Part shown: piece after piece, positions 1-7,881 of the stretch
How the letters are laid out: the number at the start of each line of letters is the position of its first letter
Position numbering within the stretch: the first letter of the stretch is position 1
Program-made: the position numbers and the translations under genes
Assembly: GCA_002336085.1 (NCBI GenBank)
Contig: DDEH01000149.1
Span: forward strand, 1-39,203
Reading direction: 5' to 3'
Source of the DNA: Flavobacteriales bacterium UBA1959
GTDB taxonomy: Bacteria > Bacteroidota > Bacteroidia > Flavobacteriales_D > Sanyastnellaceae
DNA: 39,203 nucleotides
The notes under the pieces: model-generated
Databases searched by the model: none
What the model was told of the DNA's origin: nothing
What the model saw: the letters and a program-made list of their open reading frames with translations, nothing else

Positions 1-312
1 AGAAAGGGCCGCGAGTCAATTCTTCCAGCCATCATTCAGGAAATATTAGGTTTGGTGCGAAACATGCGGAATGTGCGATTGGCAGAAGTCAAAACAGCGG
101 TTCCAATGGATGATGCTCTGCGAACGCGGGTATCAGACGCACTAAAACATTTGCATGACGGAGATGTGGAATTGCATGAGACGATTGATCCATCCTTGTT
201 GGGTGGTTTTCAGTTGCTCATGGACAACCGCATGGTTGATGCGAGCATCAAGCGCGAGATTGACCTTTTGCGCCGTCGAATTACAGATCACGATTACGAA
301 CCGGAGCTTTAA
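1..312 (+). CDS. atpH: ATP synthase F1 subunit delta, C-terminal part (5' truncated)
   Basis: This frame is open from the first base of the window and ends at TAA 310-312, so the start lies upstream. The 103 visible residues are the C-terminal region of F1 delta (OSCP), which links the F1 head to the peripheral stalk. The family signature is the late stretch with GGFQLLMDNRMVDASIKREI, equivalent to the 'GG..i..g...iD.Si...l' motif of the family. It is followed after 33 bases by atpA and then atpG, the usual F-type operon order; the F0 genes would be expected upstream. Identification is firm from the motif and the neighbours together. Confidence 0.95.
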   Translation, partial: RKGRESILPAIIQEILGLVRNMRNVRLAEVKTAVPMDDALRTRVSDALKHLHDGDVELHETIDPSLLGGFQLLMDNRMVDASIKREIDLLRRRITDHDYEPEL

Positions 313-345
313 TCCGGTCAAAGAAACCGAACACCAGCCGAAATC

Positions 346-1923
346 ATGGCAGAAATCAATCCAGCAGAAGTCTCCTCCATCTTGCGTGAGCAGTTAGCAG
401 GCGTCAAGTCAGCAGCAGAATTGGAAGAAGTAGGAACGGTCCTTCAAGTCGGAGATGGCATTGCGCGCATCTACGGTTTGAGCAACGTTGAATCAGGAGA
501 ATTGATCGAATTCGACAACGGAGTGCGTGGAATCGCGCTTAACCTCGAGGAGGACAATGTCGGTGCTGTACTATTGGCTCCTTCCGGGGATCTCAAGGAG
601 GGCTCATCGGTGAAGCGAACAGGCCGTATAGCGTCCATCAAGGCAGGCGAAGGAATGCTTGGCCGTGTTGTGAATACATTGGGAGAGCCCATTGATGGAA
701 AGGGACCGATTACAGGTGAGTTGTACGAAATGCCACTTGAGCGCAAGGCGCCAGGAGTAATTTACCGTCAGCCTGTGAGTGAACCGTTGCAGACAGGCAT
801 CAAAGCGATTGATGCGATGATTCCAATTGGACGAGGCCAGCGTGAGCTGATCATTGGCGACCGCCAAACAGGGAAGACGACGGTAGCGATTGACACCATC
901 ATCAACCAGCGTGAATTTTACGAGGCGGGTGAGCCGGTTTTTTGCATCTATGTGGCGATTGGTCAAAAAGGATCAACAGTCGCAGGAATAGTAAACACGT
1001 TGGAAGAAAATGGAGCGTTGCCGTACACTGTGGTAGTGGCAGCAACAGCTTCAGACCCTGCTCCTCTGCAGTTTTACGCTCCTTTTACAGGCGCTGCGAT
1101 TGGTGAGTTCTTCCGTGACACAGGTCGTGCAGCGTTGGTTGTATACGATGACTTATCGAAGCAAGCCGTTGCGTACCGTGAGGTTTCGTTGCTGTTGCGC
1201 CGTCCACCAGGACGTGAAGCTTACCCGGGGGATGTTTTTTACCTGCACAGCCGACTTTTGGAGCGTGCAGCGAAAGTGATTAGCGAGCAAGGAATCGCCT
1301 CACAAATGAATGATTTGCCAGATTCACTCAAAGGCATTGTAAAAGGTGGGGGCTCCCTCACGGCTTTGCCCATCATTGAGACGCAAGCCGCGGATGTATC
1401 CGCATACATCCCAACGAATGTGATTTCGATTACAGATGGTCAGATTTTCTTGGAATCGAATCTTTTCCTGAGCGGAATTCGCCCAGCGATTAACGTGGGA
1501 ATCTCGGTTAGCCGAGTAGGGGGTAATGCGCAGATTAAATCAATGAAAAAGGTTTCAGGCACATTGAAGCTAGATCAGGCTCAGTACAGAGAGTTGGAGG
1601 CATTTGCGAAATTTGGTTCGGACCTGGATGATGCAACGAAAGCGGTTCTTGATAAGGGTGAGCGCAACGTTGAAATCTTGAAGCAAAACTTAAATAGCCC
1701 AATGCGAGTAGAAGATCAAATAGCGATCATTTACTGTGGTGTTGAAGGTTTGCTGAAAGCTGTACCCGTCAACCGTGTGAAGGAATTTGAGGTTGCTTAT
1801 ATCGAGTACATGCACAACAAGCACGAGGACACGATGGAGCAGCTGAAGAACGGAAAATACGGAGATGAGCAGAAGCAAATCTTGACAGCCGCTGCAAAGG
1901 AATTGACAGCACAATACGCTTAA
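346..1923 (+). CDS. atpA: ATP synthase F1 subunit alpha
   Basis: This is a full-length F1 alpha subunit of 525 residues, the non-catalytic nucleotide-binding partner of beta in the F1 hexamer on the cytoplasmic side of the inner membrane. The Walker A loop GDRQTGKT starts at residue 171 (Lys177). The conserved RPAINVGISVSRVGGNAQ stretch near the C-terminal domain, which follows the arginine-finger region, is intact. The ATG at 346 follows atpH by 33 bases and leads into the expected MAEINPAEVSSIL N-terminus. atpG follows after 4 bases. atpD and atpC are not present downstream, which fits Bacteroidetes, where beta/epsilon are commonly at another locus. Confidence 0.99.
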   Translation: MAEINPAEVSSILREQLAGVKSAAELEEVGTVLQVGDGIARIYGLSNVESGELIEFDNGVRGIALNLEEDNVGAVLLAPSGDLKEGSSVKRTGRIASIKAGEGMLGRVVNTLGEPIDGKGPITGELYEMPLERKAPGVIYRQPVSEPLQTGIKAIDAMIPIGRGQRELIIGDRQTGKTTVAIDTIINQREFYEAGEPVFCIYVAIGQKGSTVAGIVNTLEENGALPYTVVVAATASDPAPLQFYAPFTGAAIGEFFRDTGRAALVVYDDLSKQAVAYREVSLLLRRPPGREAYPGDVFYLHSRLLERAAKVISEQGIASQMNDLPDSLKGIVKGGGSLTALPIIETQAADVSAYIPTNVISITDGQIFLESNLFLSGIRPAINVGISVSRVGGNAQIKSMKKVSGTLKLDQAQYRELEAFAKFGSDLDDATKAVLDKGERNVEILKQNLNSPMRVEDQIAIIYCGVEGLLKAVPVNRVKEFEVAYIEYMHNKHEDTMEQLKNGKYGDEQKQILTAAAKELTAQYA

Positions 1924-1927
1924 TCTG

Positions 1928-2809
1928 ATGGCTGGAGGACTCAAAGAGGTAAGGGAGCGCATAGGATCGGTTCAAAACACGATGCAGATCACGTCGGCCA
2001 TGAAAATGGTCGCGGCTGCGAAGCTCCGCCGTGCACAAGAAGCGATTACGCGCATGCGCCCTTATGCTGAAAAACTCCAAGCAGTTTTATCGAATGTAAG
2101 CGCATCTCTTGATTCTGGAGAAGGCGTTTTTTCAGAGAAGAGAGAAGCAAAACAGGTTTTGTATGTAGCGATAACATCGAACAGGGGCCTGTGCGGGGGA
2201 TTCAACAACAACATCGCAAAGGAGATTCGTAAAGAGATGTCGCAGACGGAGGCGACGTGCCACGTTTTGCCTTTGGGCAAGAAGGCAAATGATGCCTTTA
2301 AGAAGGATAAAAGCGTCGTTCCTGTTGGATTTGCTGATGATGCCTGGCAAATTTTTGACGACTTGAATTTTGATCGTGCGCAGCTTGTGGCTGAAAACAT
2401 CATGGAACAGTTTGAGTCCGGTCAATATGATGTTGTCAAAATCGTATACAATCGTTTTGTGAATGCTGGAGTCCAGGTGCCGACTGTTGAGAGTTTTCTG
2501 CCGCTAGAGCCTATGGTTGATGAATCACATTCAACGTCGAGGGCAGACACAGATTATATTTTTGAACCCTCCCAAGCGGAGATAGTGGAGAGGATCATTC
2601 CCAATTCATTGAAGGTTCAGCTATATAAGGGCTTGCTTGATAGTCACGCAGCGGAGCACGGAGCGCGAATGACGGCGATGCATCAAGCGACAGAAAATGC
2701 CGGAGAGCTTTTGCGGGACTTACGTATCTCCTACAACAAAGCACGTCAGGCTTCTATTACGACAGAGATTCTTGAAATCGTAGCAGGCTCAGAGGCGCTC
2801 GATTCGTAA
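1928..2809 (+). CDS. atpG: ATP synthase F1 subunit gamma
   Basis: This 293-residue protein is the central rotor shaft of F1. The N-terminal coiled-coil motif (LKEVRERIGSVQNTMQITSA, then MKMVAA), the SNRGLCGGFNNN core motif and the C-terminal helix with RMTAMHQATENAGELL and YNKARQASITTEILEIV are all present and canonical. It starts 4 bases after the atpA stop, so it is translationally close-coupled in the operon. The operon appears to end here: the next gene has its own promoter-like sequence and an unrelated function. The length is typical of the family. Confidence 0.99.
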   Translation: MAGGLKEVRERIGSVQNTMQITSAMKMVAAAKLRRAQEAITRMRPYAEKLQAVLSNVSASLDSGEGVFSEKREAKQVLYVAITSNRGLCGGFNNNIAKEIRKEMSQTEATCHVLPLGKKANDAFKKDKSVVPVGFADDAWQIFDDLNFDRAQLVAENIMEQFESGQYDVVKIVYNRFVNAGVQVPTVESFLPLEPMVDESHSTSRADTDYIFEPSQAEIVERIIPNSLKVQLYKGLLDSHAAEHGARMTAMHQATENAGELLRDLRISYNKARQASITTEILEIVAGSEALDS

Positions 2810-2828
2810 AGAATTCTTGGCATAGCCT

Positions 2829-2857
2829 TTGCTTTTGAGGGAGTCGATGTAGATTCG
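2829..2857 (+). promoter_or_regulatory. Bacteroidetes-type promoter of the sensor kinase, predicted leaderless
   Basis: A TTG (2829-2831), an 18-base spacer and TAGATTCG (2850-2857) match the -33/-7 consensus TTG / TAnnTTTG with one T to C change. The -7 box ends four bases before the ATG at 2862, which would place the transcription start on or next to that ATG. A six-base inverted repeat (AGTCGA 2842-2847, TCGACT 2855-2860) overlaps the -7 box and could be an operator. Confidence 0.45.
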
Positions 2858-2861
2858 ACTT

Positions 2862-4283
2862 ATGGGATTCCAAACCCGCATATTATTATCAATGTTGTTG
2901 GTTATCGTGTTGTCGTTGACCGGCACGATGTTCGTTGCTTGGCAGTTTGCCAGCAACCAAGAAGAATCTTACAACGCGCAGCGACTGATGAGAAAGGAGT
3001 CGGCTGTCCAACGTAGCTTGGAATACAGCTTAGATCGATTGCCATATACGTTGTCGACACAAGATATTCCACGGATCTTTTCGGACCGAATTTGTGAGTT
3101 GGCTGATATCCACGGCATGGATATTGCGATTTATCACCCGGCTGGCTGGCTGATGACCCAATCCTCTTTGAATAATGGAGAAGGCTCTGCAATTCAATTG
3201 GAAAGTGATGTGCTGATTACGTTGCTGGAGTCTAACGGTAGGGTTGAAGGACGAGATTTTGGACCGTATGTCAATGTTTACTGGAATGTGCGTAGTGACC
3301 GCAATGAACGGGTGGGAATAGCGGGTGTTCGTTACCAAAAGCGGGCATTTGAGGAGGGCGATTTTAGAGCCTTTTGGAGTCAATTGGCGCCACTTTATAT
3401 CCTCCTCCTTTTGGGATCAGCAATCATTGCCGCTCTGCTGTCGAGCGGTCTTGTGAAAGATCTTCGGATGATTGGGGATCGAATGCGCAAATTGGAGCCT
3501 GGAAACAAACAATCTCCAATTGATTACGACCGCAAGGATGCAATCGGTGAGTTGGTGGCGGAGTACAATGCACTATTGGAGCAATTGCAAATAGCAGCTG
3601 AGGCGCTTGCGAAGAGGGAAAGAGAGGGTGCATGGCGCATGATGGCTATGCAAGTTGCGCATGAGATTAAAAACCCACTAACACCCATTAAGTTGGGAGC
3701 GCAGCAATTGCGACGGGCATGGAATGATGAGAAGCCTGATTTTGACGTGCGACTAAAGAAATATTGTGAAGTCGTCGTTCAGCAGATTGATGTGCTGGCT
3801 GAGATCGCCCAAGACTTTTCTTCATTGGCGGCGATTGGACTGGACGAGTTGGAGCCGGTGGATGTGTGCGCTGTCTTGAACGAATCGGCATCGTTGTATA
3901 CATCGGTGAATGCGTCCATTCATTGGGAATTTCACGGTTTTCAGGGAAAGCATGAGATTCAAGCAACCCGTTCTCACTTGCTTCGTGTGTTCAATAATCT
4001 CATTTCAAATGCTGTGGATGCAGTTGCTGATACAAATGAGCCTCGTATTGTCCTTGAACTAAAGGCGACCCCTTCCTTCATAGAAGTTCAAGTGAGAGAC
4101 AATGGTGTCGGAATCCCAACGGATAGGTTAGAACGTGTATTTGAACCACGGTTTACATCCAAAGGCGGTGGCACTGGCTTGGGATTGACCATCACCCGAT
4201 CCATTGTAAATCAATTGAACGGTCACATCGAAGTGGTTCCTGAATCGTCACCAGGGGCCACTTTTCGGGTCATTTTTAAATGA
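2862..4283 (+). CDS. NtrY-like membrane sensor histidine kinase
   Basis: This is a 473-residue two-component sensor kinase. TM1 spans about residues 7-29, a periplasmic sensor domain of about 145 residues follows, TM2 is about 175-197, then a HAMP linker. The phosphoacceptor is His267 in MQVAHEIKNPLTPIKLG, a form characteristic of NtrY-type kinases. The ATPase motifs are N box NNLISNAVDAV (around 378), G1 DNGVGIP and G2 GGGTGLGL. All catalytic motifs are intact. No response regulator lies next to it, so it is an orphan kinase whose partner and signal are unknown. Its 3' end overlaps the convergent cyclase gene by 8 bases. NtrY is a family resemblance and does not by itself imply nitrogen sensing. 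Confidence 0.93.
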   Translation: MGFQTRILLSMLLVIVLSLTGTMFVAWQFASNQEESYNAQRLMRKESAVQRSLEYSLDRLPYTLSTQDIPRIFSDRICELADIHGMDIAIYHPAGWLMTQSSLNNGEGSAIQLESDVLITLLESNGRVEGRDFGPYVNVYWNVRSDRNERVGIAGVRYQKRAFEEGDFRAFWSQLAPLYILLLLGSAIIAALLSSGLVKDLRMIGDRMRKLEPGNKQSPIDYDRKDAIGELVAEYNALLEQLQIAAEALAKREREGAWRMMAMQVAHEIKNPLTPIKLGAQQLRRAWNDEKPDFDVRLKKYCEVVVQQIDVLAEIAQDFSSLAAIGLDELEPVDVCAVLNESASLYTSVNASIHWEFHGFQGKHEIQATRSHLLRVFNNLISNAVDAVADTNEPRIVLELKATPSFIEVQVRDNGVGIPTDRLERVFEPRFTSKGGGTGLGLTITRSIVNQLNGHIEVVPESSPGATFRVIFK

Positions 4284-5031
4284 GAATAACCGGTCGACTG
4301 GGTGTCGCGTCCAAGTCGAAGGGCGCCGTCTGAAGATTGAGGATGTGCTGCCCATCCTCGAGTTCTTCTGGCACGTATATAAACTCTGTAATGGTCGCGT
4401 GATGCCTTGGGGAGTCTGGGTACTTCCAATACGCGTGATGAGCCGCCAAAGCCCCACCATCGGACTCTCGGTCCACAGACGGCAAGTCGATGAGCCAGTG
4501 ATTCACGTTCATGTCGGCCAACCATGCGGCCGCTGTCGCTTCGAAATATGCCGGATTTGTATTGGACCAATTGCGAGATTTCTTTGCCGTTTCGTTGGGC
4601 AACGATCTCACCACAAGAGCTGGAGGAAGTAAATTCTCATGATCCCAATGCTGTTTACAAGCAGCTCTCATTTGTTGGCGTGTGATGACACTGTCGCCAT
4701 TCCTTTTTTCCGGTGCGATGCTGATGACGAGGCATGGCAGAAACGTTGGAATGGTGATTGCATTGACTGAGTGAGCTTCGGGCGAAATGTGACCCAGGCA
4801 CTCAGTGTGCGTCCCGTTGCCGTGCGGGTTAAAAGTGACATCCCGAAAATTCACGGCCCCCCCTTCGGCAACGGAACCTAAGAATCCATTGCTGCGCACC
4901 ACTTCGACTTTCATGTCGTCGACGTACCAAGCACTGGCCCCACCGTTTTCCTGGATGGGAATACTCAGGTCTACTGATGATGCGCTAGAAGCGGAAAAAA
5001 GGATTCCTTCAAATTCAATGTTCACGTTCAT
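4276..5031 (-). CDS. Cyclase/kynurenine formamidase-family metal-dependent hydrolase
   Basis: This 251-residue protein belongs to the Cyclase family (PF04199), metal-dependent amidases or lactonases that include bacterial kynurenine formamidase. The metal-binding motif is HGNGTHTECLGHI, where the family has HxGTHxDxPxH; the Asp is Glu and the Pro is Leu here. The N-terminal VDLSIPI and the later 'LIDLPSVDRESDGG' followed by HH (around 'ALAAHHAYW') are also family features. It lies downstream of a terminator and has its own promoter-like sequence, so it is probably monocistronic. No tryptophan-degradation genes are nearby, so the substrate cannot be assigned. The 3' end overlaps the convergent kinase gene. 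Confidence 0.8.
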   Translation of the reverse strand: MNVNIEFEGILFSASSASSVDLSIPIQENGGASAWYVDDMKVEVVRSNGFLGSVAEGGAVNFRDVTFNPHGNGTHTECLGHISPEAHSVNAITIPTFLPCLVISIAPEKRNGDSVITRQQMRAACKQHWDHENLLPPALVVRSLPNETAKKSRNWSNTNPAYFEATAAAWLADMNVNHWLIDLPSVDRESDGGALAAHHAYWKYPDSPRHHATITEFIYVPEELEDGQHILNLQTAPFDLDATPSRPVILI

Positions 5032-5050
5032 GATTTCGTTTGCGTCAAGC

Positions 5051-5080
5051 CGAAATTAAGCATAAAAAAAGCGGCCCCAA
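5051..5080 (-). promoter_or_regulatory. Promoter of the cyclase-family gene, overlapping a terminator
   Basis: On the minus strand, TTG (5080-5078), a 19-base spacer and TAATTTCG (5058-5051) match the Bacteroidetes -33/-7 consensus. The start codon is at 5031, giving a leader of roughly 15 bases. The -33 element and most of the spacer lie inside the hairpin that terminates the upstream gene. Confidence 0.5.
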
Positions 5081-5095
5081 GGAGGAGCCGCTTTT
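5064..5095 (-). terminator. Rho-independent terminator after the outer-membrane protein gene
   Basis: The nine-base arms AAAAGCGGC (5067-5075) and GCCGCTTTT (5087-5095) form a hairpin with an 11-base loop. On the minus strand it is followed by a run of seven T (complement of 5064-5070). It sits 25 bases downstream of the stop of the gene at 5120-5977. Confidence 0.8.
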
Positions 5096-5119
5096 CAAAA
5101 AGATGTGCTTGCTATCAAA

Positions 5120-5977
5120 TTAGTCAAACAAGAATCCAACACGCAATGCACCCTGGAATACATTTCCAATGGTGGTGTTGCTGACGTGGTTTGGCGCAGT
5201 GTAGTAGATATCATCTGAGCCAGAACCGTCAGGATAGTATTCGTTGAACATGACGCCCTCAAGTGCGCTAAACGGCAATTGACCTACAAATTCACCCATG
5301 AGTTCTGCTCCTGCATCTTCTGTAGAGAATGCATTGTTGAAGAACATGTTGAATGCGGTTAGGTTGTCTGTTGTGATGGTGTGGTTGCCAAACGATGTGG
5401 TACCAAAACCAAGACCGGCCTCGAAACCGAGGTAAATGCCATCAGAAAAGTAGTAGTCTGCACCGAAGAGAATATTTACGCCGACGCTCGTGAAACTCTG
5501 ATCATTGCCAAGGTTCCAAACAACATACTGATCGGGCTGTCCCGCATCGTTGATGTCTTGCGGTCCCCAAAACTCTTGCTCGTCGCTGCGGTTGCCGAGG
5601 GTGATTGGAACTTCAAATGCGATGTAAGGAGAAAGATTGTCCATTCCATCGAAGTGCATCTCATAACCGGGGGCAAAACCAATAGATGATGACTTCGTAT
5701 TGATATTCAATTGTGGGCTGACAGGGTTCGCTGTGCTGACCTCACCATCTTGGTACCACGCATGAACGTCGTTCGAGTTTTCAATTGACAAAGACATTCG
5801 GATTGCTCGGTTGTCCTCTAAGAAGTTACGGTATTTGATAGTCGAACCATCGATTGGGCTTCCTCCAAATGGTGTAAAGCTCACTTCGATGTTGTGCTCA
5901 TCACCCATTTGCTTTTGAGCCTGAGTGCCCATTGTAACCAACGCGCTTAGCGCCAGTGTAAACATGAGTTTCTTCAT
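5120..5977 (-). CDS. Putative outer-membrane beta-barrel protein
   Basis: The 285-residue product starts with a clear Sec signal peptide (MKKLMFTLALSALVTMGTQA, predicted cleavage after AQA). The mature part is rich in alternating polar/aromatic segments and glycine, for example GIYLGFEAGLGFGTTSFG and a C-terminal strand GALRVGFLFD ending near Phe. That pattern is typical of small Bacteroidetes outer-membrane barrels annotated as 'outer membrane beta-barrel protein'. I do not recognise a specific family. The gene is followed by a strong terminator and is probably transcribed alone. I could not find a good promoter match in the 84 bases upstream. Confidence 0.6.
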   Translation of the reverse strand: MKKLMFTLALSALVTMGTQAQKQMGDEHNIEVSFTPFGGSPIDGSTIKYRNFLEDNRAIRMSLSIENSNDVHAWYQDGEVSTANPVSPQLNINTKSSSIGFAPGYEMHFDGMDNLSPYIAFEVPITLGNRSDEQEFWGPQDINDAGQPDQYVVWNLGNDQSFTSVGVNILFGADYYFSDGIYLGFEAGLGFGTTSFGNHTITTDNLTAFNMFFNNAFSTEDAGAELMGEFVGQLPFSALEGVMFNEYYPDGSGSDDIYYTAPNHVSNTTIGNVFQGALRVGFLFD

Positions 5978-6061
5978 GATAATGTGTTGTGTTTCTAGAA
6001 TTTCAAGTGCAAGAAAGGGAAAAAAGGCCGAACTCCGCAGGATTCACACGAACTTTCGAAC

Positions 6062-7513
6062 ATGAATGCGTTTGAAAAGCCGACGAATCCGTCCCACTGG
6101 TCGAATCATTATGATGTGGAGCGCTTTGAAAAAAGCGGACATGAAGCTGTAGGAATTTTAACAGATTACCTTCAGACGAGCATGGACTCTTTGCGTGATT
6201 TTGTGCTTCCTCTTCATGACCCCAATGAGCGTTTGGCAATGTGGAAAAGCGAGATGAATCGTGGCCCTGATGGATCTGGCGATTTGCTCCGCGGCGATTT
6301 ACTCCAGCGTGTATTGGATCGTTCGAACCATCTTCATGATCCTCGTTATGCGGGACATCAGGTTGCGGTTCCTCTGCCTGAATTGGCGTGGCTGACAGCA
6401 GCGACGGCTTTGCTAAATAACGGCATGGCCATCGATGAGATGGGCCCGGCCAGTTCCCCAATGGAGGAGGCGGTGATGCGATCAGTCGCCCAGTTTATGG
6501 GAATGGGTGATAATGCATCTGGCATTTTATGCCATGGCGGAACATTGGCAAATTTGACTGCGCTGTTGGCGGCTCGCCAGTTTCAGTCAACGGGCGATGA
6601 ATGGCGCGACGGCACAGCTGATAATTTTGCGGTATTGGTCAGTGAACAAGCGCACTATTGTGTCGATCGTGCGGTGCGGGTCATGGGTTGGGGAGAACAA
6701 GGAACCGTTCACGTAAACACGGACGCTCAAAATTGCATACGCCCGGAGGCGCTGGAAGTTGCATTTGTGGAAGCCGAGCGCAAGGGTTTGAAGGTTCTTT
6801 GTGTCGTAGGCAGCTCCTGCACCACATCGTCCGGTGCATTTGATGATCTCAACGTCCTTGCTGATTTTGCCGAGGCCAAAGGCTTGTGGTTTCACGTGGA
6901 CGGTGCGCATGGGGCGGCCCAGATTTTTTCGAAACGACACCGATCGCCCTTGGAGGGAATGCACCGGGCAGATTCAGTTGCCATGGATTTTCACAAAATG
7001 TTAGGTGTACCTGCGTTGTGCACCGGTTTGTTTTACCGCAGATCTGAGGATGCGTACGCAGCGTTCTCGCAACGGGCAGAATATCTATATGAGCATGATG
7101 TGCAAGACGAATGGTGGAACCTGAGTAAGCGCACTTTCGAGTGCACCAAACGAATGCTCAGCGTTGCGATTTTTGGCATTTGGGAACAGCACGGGCCAAA
7201 TCTTTGGGAGAGTTTGGTGGATGAGTTGGTAGGCAATGCCAAGGTGTTTGCTGCAAACGTTTCGAAGCGCGACGGCTGGGAGCTTTTCGCATCACCAGAA
7301 TCCAACATCGTTTGTTTTCGATCAACGCGATGGGACAACGCGCGCCTGCGTGCTCAAATGGTTGAAAAGGGACCTCATTACATTGTGAAAACGGAAATGC
7401 GAGGGGAAACGTGGCTGCGGTGCACCTTTCAAAACCCTTACACCGATGAGTCTGTTTCTTCTTCCATTTTGACACGTCTGGAAGAACTGGGAACGGAATG
7501 GCTCCAAGAATAA
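6062..7513 (+). CDS. Group II PLP-dependent amino acid decarboxylase
   Basis: This 483-residue enzyme belongs to the pyridoxal-dependent decarboxylase family (PF00282: glutamate, aspartate, diaminobutyrate, aromatic amino acid and sulfinoalanine decarboxylases). The cofactor-stacking His158 lies in CHGGTLANL. Asp280, which contacts the PLP ring nitrogen, lies in FHVDGAHGA. The Schiff-base lysine is Lys312 in AMDFHKMLG. The HKML form (rather than HKW) resembles the glutamate/sulfinoalanine/aspartate branch more than the aromatic branch, but substrate is not certain from sequence. It stands alone between two minus-strand units. The bases before the ATG (GAACTTTCG, then three bases) are only a weak -7 match. 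A role as an alternative aspartate 1-decarboxylase is discussed in the findings. Confidence 0.88.
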   Translation: MNAFEKPTNPSHWSNHYDVERFEKSGHEAVGILTDYLQTSMDSLRDFVLPLHDPNERLAMWKSEMNRGPDGSGDLLRGDLLQRVLDRSNHLHDPRYAGHQVAVPLPELAWLTAATALLNNGMAIDEMGPASSPMEEAVMRSVAQFMGMGDNASGILCHGGTLANLTALLAARQFQSTGDEWRDGTADNFAVLVSEQAHYCVDRAVRVMGWGEQGTVHVNTDAQNCIRPEALEVAFVEAERKGLKVLCVVGSSCTTSSGAFDDLNVLADFAEAKGLWFHVDGAHGAAQIFSKRHRSPLEGMHRADSVAMDFHKMLGVPALCTGLFYRRSEDAYAAFSQRAEYLYEHDVQDEWWNLSKRTFECTKRMLSVAIFGIWEQHGPNLWESLVDELVGNAKVFAANVSKRDGWELFASPESNIVCFRSTRWDNARLRAQMVEKGPHYIVKTEMRGETWLRCTFQNPYTDESVSSSILTRLEELGTEWLQE

Positions 7514-7532
7514 ATGGACAACTGACGCAGAT

Positions 7533-7865
7533 TCAATAAAGCAAATGCTGCTTGGATTTATTTCGCCAACCCGCTTGATTGCTGTATTTCACGAAGAAGA
7601 CTTTTAGTTCGCTTTGGTTGCCATGCTCGGTAAAGAAGATTTTTTTATCTGCTTGATTGCCGTAGTCGACAAAATACCAAAGACCCTCGTTGCCCTTCGC
7701 TTGGTTCGCATACTCTACCTTGAAAACCTTCAAATCGCACTGGTTTTCGTATTCAACTACGAAAACGGTCACATCGGCTTGATTCGAATAATCAGCTGAG
7801 AATATATTTTGGGACTGACTGCTGATGCAGAATAGGCAGAACAAAAACGCACAAAATATTCTCAT
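7533..7865 (-). CDS. Small secreted NQ-repeat protein, probable DUF6150 family (7_1 knot fold)
   Basis: The product is 110 residues with a signal peptide (MRIFCAFLFCLFCISSQSQ). The mature part has six imperfect repeats built as hydrophobic strand, Tyr/His-x-Asn-Gln-Ala/Ser/Cys-Asp: YSNQAD, YENQCD, YANQAK, YGNQAD, HGNQSE, YSNQAG. Most are 13 residues apart, with one 16-residue step containing GLWYF. It ends GWRNKSKQHLLY. From memory this matches DUF6150, a family linked to a seven-crossing knotted fold; I could not run a search. Function is unknown. I chose the ATG at 7865 over an upstream in-frame one at 7928 because it begins the signal peptide and avoids overlapping glmS. It is the last gene of the glmS operon, 16 bases after the glmS stop. 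Confidence 0.75.
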   Translation of the reverse strand: MRIFCAFLFCLFCISSQSQNIFSADYSNQADVTVFVVEYENQCDLKVFKVEYANQAKGNEGLWYFVDYGNQADKKIFFTEHGNQSELKVFFVKYSNQAGWRNKSKQHLLY

Positions 7866-7881
7866 GATTATTTGAAAGTGT

